Assembly (NCBI RefSeq): GCF_011762095.1
Contig: NZ_JAASQO010000011.1
Coordinates: 116,107-180,106, forward strand
Length of the DNA: 64,000 nt
Source of the DNA: Parvibaculum indicum
GTDB lineage: Bacteria; Pseudomonadota; Alphaproteobacteria; Parvibaculales; Parvibaculaceae
Direction of reading: 5' to 3'
This document shows, piece by piece, positions 36,807 through 45,509 of this stretch (positions within the stretch are counted from its first letter, which is position 1; each line of letters opens with the position of its first letter). The notes under the pieces were generated by a model. The model was not told where the DNA came from, did not search any database, and saw only the letters and a program-made list of their open reading frames with translations. The position numbers were made by a program, and so were the translations under genes.

Positions 36807-37067
36807 CTATTCGACGTCCAGCGGCTCGGTGCCCGCCGGATCTCCGCTTTCGGAGAGGCGGATCTTTTCCACCTTGGCCTCGGCCGCCTTCAGCCGGGCC
36901 TCGCAATGGGCTTTCAGCGCATTGCCGCGTTCATAGAGGTCGATGGATTTTTCAAGCTCCACATCGCCCGATTCGAGGCTCGCGACGATCTTCTCAAGCT
37001 GCGCCAGCGCTTCCTCGAAGCTCAGTTTTTCGATGTCCTTCTGAACGTCGGATTTCGCTGCGGCCAT
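36807..37067 (-). CDS. xseB: Exodeoxyribonuclease VII small subunit
   Basis: An 86-residue helical protein that binds XseA to form the single-strand exonuclease VII. The core [55 protein letters not shown] (about 15-68) matches the family over its full length. As in many alphaproteobacteria it sits directly before ispA and dxs, far from xseA. Confidence 0.95.
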   Translation of the reverse strand: MAAAKSDVQKDIEKLSFEEALAQLEKIVASLESGDVELEKSIDLYERGNALKAHCEARLKAAEAKVEKIRLSESGDPAGTEPLDVE

Positions 37068-37116
37068 GAGGTCGGTCCTTCTTTCGGGCAGTGTCTTTTC
37101 GGGCGCGATTCGCGCC

Positions 37117-38046
37117 TTACATGGTCAGCATCAGCGCGCGCACATGGGCCCGCGCGGAAGATGCCAGGGCCCCCAAGTCATACCCCCCCTCAAGAGCAGA
37201 GACAATTCGGCCCTCGCAGAGATCGTCGGCGCAGCGGACCAGCTCCGCGGTGGCGAAGGCGAAATCGTCCTCGGTGAGGTTCATATTCGCCAGCGGATCG
37301 GCCGCATGGGCGTCGAATCCGGCCGAAATCATGATGAGACCGGGCTGGAACGACCGAAGCGCCGGCATCACCTCTTCCACGAAACTCTCCCGGAAGGCGC
37401 TCGAGCCGGTGCCCGGCGGCTGGCAGGCATTGAGGATATTGCCGAGCCCCCGCTCGCTCGCCCGGCCCGTGCCGGGATAGAGCGGCCATTGATGCGTCGA
37501 GGCATAAAAGAGCGAGGGATCGGTCTCGAAGGCGGCCTGCGTCCCGTTGCCGTGATGCACGTCGAAATCGATCACCGCCACCCGGTCGATCCCGTGGACC
37601 GCGCGGGCATGCATGGCGCCGATGGCGATGTTGTTGAACAGGCAAAAGCCCATGGCGGTGCCGGGCTCGGCATGATGTCCGGGCGGGCGCACGGCGCAAA
37701 AGGCGTTGCGCGCCCGCTTCGCCATCACTTCATCGACCGCGTAGACCACCGCGCCCGCCGCGCGCAGGGCCGCCTCGTAGGATCCCGGCGACAGGAAGGT
37801 GTCGGCATCGACACGCTGATAGCCCTCCGCCGGGACGCCGCCTTCCACGATCTCGATGAGTTCCGGCGTATGGACGCGGGCGATCTGCTCATGCGTGGCG
37901 CGCGGCGCTTCCACACGCTGCAGCATCATGAACTCCTCGGCCTCCAGCGCGCCCAGCACGGCCCGCAGCCTGTCCACGCACTCGGGATGACCGTCGGGGG
38001 TCACATGGTTGAGGCAGGCGCTGTGAGAAACGAGGAGTGTGTCCAT
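37117..38046 (-). CDS. Histone deacetylase-like zinc hydrolase (acetylpolyamine/acetoin type)
   Basis: Class II-like deacetylase of 309 residues that removes acetyl groups from amines. The metal and catalytic motifs are complete: [20 protein letters not shown] with the His pair, [20 protein letters not shown] (zinc Asp and His), [16 protein letters not shown] (second zinc Asp) and the closing [12 protein letters not shown]. Bacterial members act on acetylpolyamines or unknown amides. It starts two bases after the metallo-hydrolase stop and is 49 bases before xseB. Confidence 0.92.
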   Translation of the reverse strand: MDTLLVSHSACLNHVTPDGHPECVDRLRAVLGALEAEEFMMLQRVEAPRATHEQIARVHTPELIEIVEGGVPAEGYQRVDADTFLSPGSYEAALRAAGAVVYAVDEVMAKRARNAFCAVRPPGHHAEPGTAMGFCLFNNIAIGAMHARAVHGIDRVAVIDFDVHHGNGTQAAFETDPSLFYASTHQWPLYPGTGRASERGLGNILNACQPPGTGSSAFRESFVEEVMPALRSFQPGLIMISAGFDAHAADPLANMNLTEDDFAFATAELVRCADDLCEGRIVSALEGGYDLGALASSARAHVRALMLTM

Positions 38047-38048
38047 TT

Positions 38049-39104
38049 TCAGCTTCGTCGATACCAGTCCACGCCGTTTTCGTCGCGCTCGACGGTCGCC
38101 AGCCCCCTGCCGATCAGGCAGCGCAGATGAGCCAGCGATTCGCCCGTCGCCATGAAGAAGACGTCCGCCGTGATCTTGCGCTTGAAGAGCGCGGGGAACA
38201 CGTCGATCGCCCGGCGCGGTTCGTCGAGCATGTCGTGAAGCTTTACGAGGTTTTCCTCATGCTCGTCTATGAGCTGCGTCATACGGGTATGCAATCCGTA
38301 GAAAGGCTCGTTATGCGCCGGCAGCACGAATGTGTCCTCCGGCAGCTCGTCGCGAATGCGGCGGCAGCTCGCGATCCACTCCTCCAGCGGATTTTCGTAA
38401 GCCTCCGTCGGATGGACGCTGACGATGGAGGAAATACGCGGCAGCACCTGGTCGCCCGAAATCAGGATCTTGTCGGCTTCGGAATAGAGGCAGACATGCT
38501 CCGGCGCGTGACCGGCGCCGATCACCACGCGCCATGTCCGCTTGCCGATTGTCAGTTCGTCGCCTTCCTTCAGCCGCGCAAAGACATCCGGCAGGCGCGA
38601 GACGCGCTCGCCGAAATTGCCGAACCGCTTGGCATAGCTGTCGATGCCGCGCTGGGAAAACCCCGCCGCGCGATAGAAGTCCAGCGCCTCTTTCGGCGCG
38701 TCGCGCCCCGTGTCGAGCACGAGGTTGCGGCATTGCAGGAAGTCCGTGCGGGACATCTGAAGCGTGATGTCCCATTTGCGCGTGAACCAGCCCGCGAGCC
38801 CCACATGGTCGGGATGAAGATGGGTGACGATCAGGCCGGTGACCGGCTTTCCCTCCAGCTCGTCGGCGAAAATCCGCCGCCAAAGCGCCTTCACCTCGTC
38901 GTCGGAGACACCCGTATCGACGACGGTCCAGCCGTCCTCGTCCTCGAGTAGCCACAAATTGATATGGTCGAGGGCGAAGGGTAGCGGCATGCGCGCCCAT
39001 TTGATGCCCGGCGCCACATCGACAAGTTCCGCGGGCTGCGGCAGCGCGTCCTGCGGGAAAGTCAGGCCGCCCTTTTCGCGCGGCATTTTTACGGATTTGC
39101 TCAT
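38049..39104 (-). CDS. MBL-fold metallo-hydrolase
   Basis: Metallo-beta-lactamase-fold hydrolase of 351 residues. The zinc site is seen in IVTHLHPDHVGLAGWFTRKW (HxHxDH at about 94-99), GAGHAPEHVCLYS, ISGDQVLPRISSIVSVHP and LPAHNEPFYGLHTR. The long insertion between the second and third motif and the C-terminal helical extension (about 270-340, ALFKRKITADVFFMATGESLAHLRCL) are typical of the subgroup often near beta-oxidation genes; the substrate is unknown. It is the first gene of the minus-strand operon ending with the RlmD-like gene. Confidence 0.88.
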   Translation of the reverse strand: MSKSVKMPREKGGLTFPQDALPQPAELVDVAPGIKWARMPLPFALDHINLWLLEDEDGWTVVDTGVSDDEVKALWRRIFADELEGKPVTGLIVTHLHPDHVGLAGWFTRKWDITLQMSRTDFLQCRNLVLDTGRDAPKEALDFYRAAGFSQRGIDSYAKRFGNFGERVSRLPDVFARLKEGDELTIGKRTWRVVIGAGHAPEHVCLYSEADKILISGDQVLPRISSIVSVHPTEAYENPLEEWIASCRRIRDELPEDTFVLPAHNEPFYGLHTRMTQLIDEHEENLVKLHDMLDEPRRAIDVFPALFKRKITADVFFMATGESLAHLRCLIGRGLATVERDENGVDWYRRS

Positions 39105-39180
39105 CCCACACTGATAGGCGCGGGCCGACAGATCGTCAAATCGCCGTTTCAGGACGCTGCGTCAGGCAAGGCTTTTTGCC

Positions 39181-40992
39181 TCACCCCGCAAGCGCATCCG
39201 CGTCCAGCGCATAAAGCGGCGCTGCGCCGTCCATCACCGCGCCCTTCAGGCCCGCCGCGCCGGACAGAATGCTGCCGGCATAGAAAGCCCCCGTCGCCAG
39301 ACGCGATTTGGCGAAGCTGTCGCCCTCTGGCAGCGTTGCGGCCTTCAGCGCGCCGCGCGTCAGGAAATGGCCGCCCGCCACCGTGCCGAAGAGGCGCAGA
39401 TAGGGCGTCGCGCCTGCCATCGCGTCGGCGGGCGCGGATTTGAGTTTCTCCGCGATGTAATCGGTCGCCTCTTCCAGCACGGCGATGCCTGCTTCCAGCG
39501 CTTCGCCCATTTTCGGCAGTTCGGGCCGGTTGGACTTGCGGGCTTCTTCCGCCGTCTCGCGCATTTCGGCGATGAACTCTTTCACCACCTCGCCATTGCC
39601 GAGCGGCAGCTTGCGGCCCACAAGGTCGATGGCCTGGATGCCGTTCGTGCCTTCATAGATCGGCAGGATGCGCGCATCGCGCAGATATTGCGCCGCGCCG
39701 GTTTCCTCGATGAAGCCCATGCCGCCATGGATCTGTACGCCGGTGGACGCGACCTCGACCGCCGCGTCGGTGGAGAACGCTTTCGCAATCGGCGTCAGCA
39801 GATCGGCGCGCGCCTGCCCCTTCGCCTTTTCCTCGTCGCTCGCGCCATGATGCGCATGGTCGAGCGCCACGCCCGTCGCATAGCAGATGGCGCGGCAGGC
39901 TTCGGTCAGGCTTTTCATGCTCATCAGCATACGGCGCACATCCGGCAGCATGATGATGGGCGCCATCTCGCCGGCGGGCACATCGTCCGCGCCCGGCACG
40001 CCTTTCGGCGGACGGCCCTGCTTGCGCTCCTGCGCATAGGCCAGCGCATGCTGATAGGCCGCTTCGGCCACCGCCACGCCCTGCGTGCCGACCAGCAGGC
40101 GGGCATTGTTCATCATGGTGAACATGCAGGCGAGGCCCTTGTTTTCGGAGCCGATCAGCCAGCCCTTCGCACCGCCCTTCTCGCCATAGGACATGACGCA
40201 GGTGGGCGAAGCGTGAATGCCGAGCTTTTCTTCCAGGCCGATGCAAAAGGCATCGTTGCGCTCGCCCAGCGAGCCGTCGTCATTGACGAAGAATTTCGGC
40301 ACGAGGAAGAGCGAGATGCCCTTGGTGCCGGCGGGCGCATCCGGCAGGCGGGCAAGCACCAGATGGACGATGTTCTCCGCCATGTCGTGGTCGCCATAGG
40401 TGATGAAGATCTTGGTGCCGGTGATGAGATAGCTGCCGTCTTCCTGCGGCACGGCCTTCGCCTTGAGCGCATTGAGGTCGGAGCCCGCCTGTGGCTCGGT
40501 CAGGTTCATCGTGCCGGTCCACTCGCCCGCGATGAGCTTGGGCAGGTACTTCTCGCGCAGCTCCGGCGCGCCATGAACGGTCAGCGCCTCGATGGCGCCC
40601 TGCGACAGGATCGGACAGAGGCCGAAAGAGAGGTTGGAGGCATTCCACATTTCCTGCATGGCGACCGCCAGCGCGCCGGGCAGGCCCTGCCCGCCATAAT
40701 CCGGCGTCGCGGCGAGGCTGCCCCAGCCGCCTTCCACCCATTGCCGGTAGGCGTCCGCAAAACCTTTCGGGGTCTTCACGCCCTCGCCCTTTTCGAGCCG
40801 CGCGCCTTCCTCGTCGCCCGACCGGTTCAACGGGGCCAGCACATCGGCGGCGAGCTTTGCGCCTTCTTCCAGCACCGCCTCCACGAGGTCGGGGCTCAGT
40901 TCGGCAAAATCCCCCTTGCCGGCAAGCTCCGACAGGCCCGCCACATCGTTCAGAATGAAGGCCATGTCACGAACGGGCGCACGATAGGTCAT
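39181..40992 (-). CDS. Acyl-CoA dehydrogenase, 600-residue type with C-terminal extension
   Basis: FAD-dependent dehydrogenase of 603 residues that introduces the alpha-beta double bond in acyl-CoAs. The core (about 40-460) shows GTMNLTEPQAGSDLNALKAKAV, GTKIFITYGDHDMAENIVHLVLAR, and the catalytic base region RDARILPIYEGTNGIQAIDLVGRKL. The extra C-terminal domain (about 470-600) and MTYRAPVRDMAFILNDV start match the subgroup that includes 3-methylmercaptopropionyl-CoA dehydrogenase (DmdC). Its real chain-length preference is unknown. AGGAG precedes the ATG. It faces a divergent SDR gene across about 165 bases. Confidence 0.92.
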   Translation of the reverse strand: MTYRAPVRDMAFILNDVAGLSELAGKGDFAELSPDLVEAVLEEGAKLAADVLAPLNRSGDEEGARLEKGEGVKTPKGFADAYRQWVEGGWGSLAATPDYGGQGLPGALAVAMQEMWNASNLSFGLCPILSQGAIEALTVHGAPELREKYLPKLIAGEWTGTMNLTEPQAGSDLNALKAKAVPQEDGSYLITGTKIFITYGDHDMAENIVHLVLARLPDAPAGTKGISLFLVPKFFVNDDGSLGERNDAFCIGLEEKLGIHASPTCVMSYGEKGGAKGWLIGSENKGLACMFTMMNNARLLVGTQGVAVAEAAYQHALAYAQERKQGRPPKGVPGADDVPAGEMAPIIMLPDVRRMLMSMKSLTEACRAICYATGVALDHAHHGASDEEKAKGQARADLLTPIAKAFSTDAAVEVASTGVQIHGGMGFIEETGAAQYLRDARILPIYEGTNGIQAIDLVGRKLPLGNGEVVKEFIAEMRETAEEARKSNRPELPKMGEALEAGIAVLEEATDYIAEKLKSAPADAMAGATPYLRLFGTVAGGHFLTRGALKAATLPEGDSFAKSRLATGAFYAGSILSGAAGLKGAVMDGAAPLYALDADALAG

Positions 40993-41158
40993 GGGGGGAG
41001 ACTCCTGAAATCACGGTGGATAAACAAAACGGGGAAGCCACATGGCGGTCCCGGCCAGTTTTACGTATTGTCGGGCCGGATTGTAACCCTCCGTCATGCC
41101 GCAGCCTGCCGTTTCCGCGGCGGGCGGTATGGCGAAATCGCGCTTTGCGAGGCCCAAT

Positions 41159-41974
41159 ATGACGATTGCCTATGAAGGCAAGGGAAAGCGCGCCCTTATC
41201 ACAGGCGCCTCGGCGGGTATCGGGGCGGAGCTTGCCCGGGTTTTCGCCGAACATGGCTTCGATCTCGTTCTGGTAGCCCGCCGCCGCGAAAAGCTGGAGG
41301 CGCTGGCCGAGGAACTCGCCCGGGACATGAAGACCGACTGCCACATCATCGTGGCGGACCTCGCCGACCCCGCCGCGCCGCGCGCGATCTTCGACGAGGT
41401 GACGGCGCGCGGGTTGCGGGTGGATGCGCTGGTCAATAATGCCGGCTATGGCATTCCCGGCTATTTCCGCGACACGGCATGGGAGGATCAGGCCGCCTTC
41501 ATTCAGGTAATGGTCACCACCGTTGCCGAGCTTTGCCATTTTTTCGGCCCCTGCATGAAGGCGCGGGGGTATGGCCGCATCCTCAATGTCGCCTCCGTGG
41601 CGGGCCATCTTCCCGCGTCGGCGGGCGGTACGCTCTATTCCGCCAGCAAGGCATTCGTCATCAGGCTCTCCGAGGCGCTGCATTTCGAGTATCTCGGCAC
41701 GGGAGTCCATGTGACCGCGCTCTGCCCGGGCTTCACCCGGTCGGAATTTCACGATGCGATGGGCAGCCGCCAGAAAATGAACCGCCTGCCCGAATTCCTC
41801 TGGCTCGACACCAACCGCGTCGCGCGGGAAGGCTTCCGCGCGGTGATGGAAAACGATCCCGTCTACACGAACGGCTTCATCTACCGTCTGGCCGCCTGGC
41901 TTGCCGACATCATCCCCGACCGCCTTCTCTACCGTCTCATCGGCCGGCAATCGGGACGGACACCCATCGCATGA
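41159..41974 (+). CDS. SDR-family oxidoreductase, DltE-like
   Basis: Short-chain dehydrogenase of 271 residues: ALITGASAGIGAELARVFAEHGFDLVLVARR (NADP-preferring RR), LVNNAGYGIPGYF, SVAGHLPASAGGTLYSASKAFVIRLSEAL (catalytic Ser, Tyr and Lys) and CPGFTRSEFHDAMG. The DltE/YqjQ-like subgroup acts on unknown carbonyls. The ATG at 41159 has GAGG upstream; an in-frame ATG at 41096 would add 21 residues. The stop overlaps the start of the next gene (ATGA), showing coupling to the threonylcarbamoyl-AMP synthase. Confidence 0.88.
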   Translation: MTIAYEGKGKRALITGASAGIGAELARVFAEHGFDLVLVARRREKLEALAEELARDMKTDCHIIVADLADPAAPRAIFDEVTARGLRVDALVNNAGYGIPGYFRDTAWEDQAAFIQVMVTTVAELCHFFGPCMKARGYGRILNVASVAGHLPASAGGTLYSASKAFVIRLSEALHFEYLGTGVHVTALCPGFTRSEFHDAMGSRQKMNRLPEFLWLDTNRVAREGFRAVMENDPVYTNGFIYRLAAWLADIIPDRLLYRLIGRQSGRTPIA

Positions 41975-42948
41975 CCGTCCCTTGCGTGACAGCGAGCGAC
42001 GAAACCATCGCGGAGGCCGCCGAGGCTCTGTGCGAAGGGCGACTCGTCGCCTTTCCGACCGAAACCGTTTACGGGCTCGGCGCGGATGCCACCGACGACG
42101 AGGCGGTCGCCCGTATTTTCGAGGCCAAGGGCCGCCCGCATTTCAATCCGCTGATCGTCCATGTGTCCGGTAAGCCGGAAGCCGAAACTCATGCGATCTT
42201 CACGCCCGAGGCGGAAAAACTCGCCGCCGCCTTCTGGCCGGGCGGACTGACGCTCGTCCTGCCGCGCCGCGCCGATACGCCGCTTTCCCTTCTCGTCAGC
42301 GCCGGGCTCGATACGGTGGCGATCCGCGTGCCCGCGCATTCCGTCGCGCAGCGTCTCATCGCGGCGGCGGGCCGTCCGCTCGCCGCGCCTTCCGCCAATG
42401 CGTCCGGCAAGGTGAGCCCCACCCGCGCCGAGCATGTCGTGGAATCGCTCGGACACTCGCCGCTGCTGGCCATGGTGCTCGATGGCGGCCCCTGCGCGAT
42501 GGGGCTGGAATCCACCGTGATCGGTTTTCCCGAAGGCGGGAGGCCCACGCTGTTGCGCCCCGGCGCGGTGGCGCGCGGCGACATCGAAAAAGTGCTGGGT
42601 GCGCCGCTTGCCGAGGCCGCGCCGCAATCGGACGAAGCGGGACGTTCCTCCCCCGGCCAGCTTGCCAGCCATTACGCGCCCAATGCGCCGATCCGTCTCA
42701 ATGTGCGCGAAAAAGAGGATGACGAGATATTGCTGGGCTTCGGGCCCGACGCCCCGTCGCTCGGCGCCTCGCTCAATCTTTCCGTGAAGGGCGACCTCAC
42801 CGAGGCCGCCGCCAATCTCTTCGCCATGCTCCGTGCACTGGACGATGAAGCCGAGGGCCGCCGCCTCGCCGTGATGCCCGTGCCGCATGAGGGATTGGGC
42901 GAAGCGATCAACGACCGTCTGTCCCGCGCGGCGGCGGACCGTAAATAG
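41971..42948 (+). CDS. L-threonylcarbamoyladenylate synthase (Sua5/YrdC type)
   Basis: First enzyme of the t6A tRNA modification pathway: makes threonylcarbamoyl-AMP from Thr, bicarbonate and ATP. 325 residues. The YrdC domain (about 10-205) has LVAFPTETVYGLGADATDDEAVARIFEAKGRPHFNPLIVHV and LAAPSANASGKVSPTRAEHV; the Sua5 C-terminal domain (about 225-325) starts SPGQLASHYAPNAPIRL. Start overlaps the SDR stop by four bases; an upstream extension in the same frame overlaps the SDR gene and is rejected. Confidence 0.95.
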   Translation: MTVPCVTASDETIAEAAEALCEGRLVAFPTETVYGLGADATDDEAVARIFEAKGRPHFNPLIVHVSGKPEAETHAIFTPEAEKLAAAFWPGGLTLVLPRRADTPLSLLVSAGLDTVAIRVPAHSVAQRLIAAAGRPLAAPSANASGKVSPTRAEHVVESLGHSPLLAMVLDGGPCAMGLESTVIGFPEGGRPTLLRPGAVARGDIEKVLGAPLAEAAPQSDEAGRSSPGQLASHYAPNAPIRLNVREKEDDEILLGFGPDAPSLGASLNLSVKGDLTEAAANLFAMLRALDDEAEGRRLAVMPVPHEGLGEAINDRLSRAAADRK

Positions 42949-42965
42949 GCTATCTCCATGTTTCT

Positions 42966-43115
42966 CACCTCCCCCCTTGCGGGGGAGGTCGCCCGCCGAA
43001 GCCCGCAGGGCGAAGGCGCGGCGGGTGGGGGGCCGGCCTATCGGCAAATCTCCACGCATATGATTGCCGCATCACCCCCTCCCAACCCTCCCCCGTCAAG
43101 GGGGAGGACTTGAGC
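42966..43115. repeat. GC-rich inverted repeat pair between convergent genes
   Basis: CACCTCCCCCCTTGCGGGGGAGGTC (42966-42990) is a compact hairpin, and a second at 43074-43106 (CCCTCCCCCGTCAAGGGGGAGG) has the same core CCTCCCCC...GGGGGAGG in inverted orientation; GCCCGCCG/CGGCGGGT lies between. The pair fills the 180 bases after the Sua5-type gene and may terminate both convergent transcripts. It looks like a third interspersed palindromic family. Confidence 0.75.
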
Positions 43116-43129
43116 AGTACGCTCCGCCT

Positions 43130-44023
43130 CTACCCCGCTTCCCCGATCAATATTGTCGGCACATTGCAGGTGGGCTTGCGGATGGTCGCGACGAAGCTGC
43201 CCTTCTTCCGGCCCGTCTTCACATCCGACACGTCATAGCCCTGCGCGGCGAGGCGCGCTTGCACGGCATTGATGCGATGCGCTTTCCAGGCGAGCCCCCA
43301 GAAATGATCCACCTTGGGCGCGCGCGTTTCGTCCAGCGGCTGCACCACTTCCAGCGTCATGCCGCCCGTGCGGAAGAAGAGCTGGCGCACACCCCATTCG
43401 GGTTTCGAATGGTCGAGCGCGAGGCGGATATTCATTTTCTCCTCGAAGAGCGCCTTCACCGCCTCGGCATCGGGCGTCATCACCACCACATGGTCGGCGG
43501 CCTGCACGGCTTCTTCCTCCCGAACGCCCGCGCCGAGCGGTGCCATGGGCAGCGCATCCGCCGGACCCAGATGTTCGATGGCAAAGACCGTCAGCCCGCG
43601 CGTTGCTTGCCCGTCGATGAAGAAGCTCTTCCATTCCCGCTTCGCACCGGTCATCTCGTCGACGCCCCCGGCCGTCGCGACCTTGCCCACCGGCAGGCCC
43701 CGCGCGGCAAAGGCGTCCCGCGCGTCCTCGGCATTTATCACCTGCAGCGCGATGCCGAAAATGCCCTCGCCGTTTTCCTCCAGGAAAGCGTTCACCGCCG
43801 TCGCATTCGGTCCCTCGCCGGTCGCGGCCAGCAATTCCACATAGGTGTTCTCCAGCCTGTAAAGCACGTTGGAGGTGCCCCCGCCCGGATGCCCGCCCCG
43901 CCATGAGGGCGTGCGCCCGAAAATGCCGGAATAGGTCTTTTCGGCCTTGGCGAGATCCCGCACGGCGAGGATGACATGGTCGATGGCCGAAACTTCGCGG
44001 GTCTCATCGCTTGGATGGGGCAT
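43130..44023 (-). CDS. VOC-family protein (glyoxalase-like domain)
   Basis: Protein of 297 residues with two vicinal-oxygen-chelate modules. The first opens IDHVILAVRDLAKAEKTYSGIFGRTPSWRGGHPGGGTSNVLYRLENTYVELLA (about 13-65) and the second starts AADHVVVMTPDAEAVKALFEEKMNIRLALD (about 173-203) with FFRTGGMTLEVVQPLDE. Glu in YVELLA and TLEVV and His in DHV are candidate metal ligands. The family includes glyoxalases, dioxygenases and binding proteins; no specific reaction is evident. Promoter region shared with the divergent beta-lactamase-like gene. Confidence 0.85.
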   Translation of the reverse strand: MPHPSDETREVSAIDHVILAVRDLAKAEKTYSGIFGRTPSWRGGHPGGGTSNVLYRLENTYVELLAATGEGPNATAVNAFLEENGEGIFGIALQVINAEDARDAFAARGLPVGKVATAGGVDEMTGAKREWKSFFIDGQATRGLTVFAIEHLGPADALPMAPLGAGVREEEAVQAADHVVVMTPDAEAVKALFEEKMNIRLALDHSKPEWGVRQLFFRTGGMTLEVVQPLDETRAPKVDHFWGLAWKAHRINAVQARLAAQGYDVSDVKTGRKKGSFVATIRKPTCNVPTILIGEAG

Positions 44024-44113
44024 GGCGTTTCTCTCCCTTTTGGGGCAAGAGACTAGGCACGAAACGCGACAAAGGCCATGTTAGGCTTGCGCAAAACGAT
44101 TTGCAGAGCCGTC

Positions 44114-45490
44114 ATGCCCTTACCCGACCAGACCCTTCTCCAGGAAACGCTTGCCACCGCCATCGAGGATTTCGGCGTGCCCGGCGCGACGCTGCTTCTC
44201 TGGAACGGCACCGGCTTTGCCGAGGCGAGCGCGGGTGTCTGCAATATCGACACGAAAGTGCCGGTGACGCCGGACACGCTCTTCCAGATCGGCTCCATCA
44301 CCAAGCTCTACACCGCCGCGCTCTGCCTGCAACTTGTTGAGGAAGGCAAGCTGAAGCTCGACGCGCCGGTACGCGAGACGCTGCCCGATTTCGCGCTTGG
44401 GGACGAGGACACCGCGGCGCGGGTCACGCTGCGCCATCTCCTCAACCATACGAGCGGGCTCGACGGCGATTTCTTCAAGGATGCCGGACGCGGCGAAGAC
44501 CGGATCGAAAAATATGTCGGCCTGCTCAAGGACGTCCGGCAGATCCATCCGCTGGACCACATGTTCTCCTACTGCAATGCGGGCTTCGTCGTGGCGGGCC
44601 GCATGGTGGAAATCGCAAGCGGCATGGGCTGGGACAAGGCGGTCCGCACGCGGCTGGCAAAGCCGCTGGGCACGCCGTCCTTTTCCACCCTGCCGGAACA
44701 GGCCATGCGCTACCAGACCGCCATCGGCCATCTGGGCGTGCCCGGCTCGCTCATCGTCACGCCGATTGCCTATCTGGCTCAGTCCAACGCGCCTGCCGGC
44801 TCCATGCCCATGGCGCGGGCGCGCGACGTGCTCGCCTTTGCCCGCATGATGATGAATGACGGCAAGACGCCGGACGGGACGCCCATCCTGTCGCCGGAAA
44901 GCGTTGCCGCCATGCACGGTTTCACCGCCGCCTGCCCGGCAGGCATGAATATCGACGCCATCGGCCTTGCGAGTTTCATGTGGGACTGGGACGGCGACGG
45001 CACTTACGAGACCTTCGGGCATGATGGCTCCACCATCGGGCAGGCCGCCTGGCTGCGCTATCACCCGGCGAGCGGCGCGGCCTTCGTGCTGCTGACCAAT
45101 GGCGGCAATGGCAAGGGCATGGCCGACAAGCTGATGGCGGAGTATTTCCCGGCGCTCGGTCATATCGCCCCGCCGCCCATGCCGCAGGCCGACCCCACGC
45201 TCGACTATGCGGCGAACCCGCTTCTCGGGCGCTATGGCAAGGCGAGCGGCACCATCGACATCTCCCAGAAAGACGGCAAGCTCATCGCCCATCATGCGCC
45301 CAGCGCCGAATTCGCGGCGCTGCAGGGCATTTACGATGTGGAGCTTTCTCCCGCCGCGCCCGGGCTTTTCGTCGGCGTGCCGCCTGGCTATACGCGCCCC
45401 GTGACCTATCATTTCCTGGAAGAAGACCGTTTCGGCCGCGCGCGCTATCTGCATTACGGCGTCCGCGCACATCCCAGAATCGACGAATAG
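44114..45490 (+). CDS. Serine hydrolase of the beta-lactamase/class C fold
   Basis: Protein of 458 residues with the penicillin-recognition fold. The catalytic set is SITK (S61, K64), FSYCNAG (Y153, N155) and the third motif GHDGST near 320. There is no signal peptide, so it is cytoplasmic and more likely an esterase or peptidase than a beta-lactamase. The extra C-terminal domain (about 365-458, LGRYGKASGTIDISQKDGKLIAHHAPSAEF) is the lipocalin-like module of the EstB/DUF3471 type. The ATG 44114 is preferred over 44078 by position of the fold. An FAD oxidoreductase follows by 19 bases. Confidence 0.88.
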   Translation: MPLPDQTLLQETLATAIEDFGVPGATLLLWNGTGFAEASAGVCNIDTKVPVTPDTLFQIGSITKLYTAALCLQLVEEGKLKLDAPVRETLPDFALGDEDTAARVTLRHLLNHTSGLDGDFFKDAGRGEDRIEKYVGLLKDVRQIHPLDHMFSYCNAGFVVAGRMVEIASGMGWDKAVRTRLAKPLGTPSFSTLPEQAMRYQTAIGHLGVPGSLIVTPIAYLAQSNAPAGSMPMARARDVLAFARMMMNDGKTPDGTPILSPESVAAMHGFTAACPAGMNIDAIGLASFMWDWDGDGTYETFGHDGSTIGQAAWLRYHPASGAAFVLLTNGGNGKGMADKLMAEYFPALGHIAPPPMPQADPTLDYAANPLLGRYGKASGTIDISQKDGKLIAHHAPSAEFAALQGIYDVELSPAAPGLFVGVPPGYTRPVTYHFLEEDRFGRARYLHYGVRAHPRIDE

Positions 45491-45509
45491 ACACCGACAA
45501 ACAGATTTC

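Noticed and set aside
42966..43115. CRISPR array or insertion sequence ends
   Set aside because: The units are inverted GC-rich hairpins without regular spacers, and no transposase or cas gene is near.
44114..45490. Beta-lactamase
   Set aside because: The SxxK and YxN motifs are present, but there is no signal peptide and the C-terminal module is that of esterase-like members; resistance is not supported.
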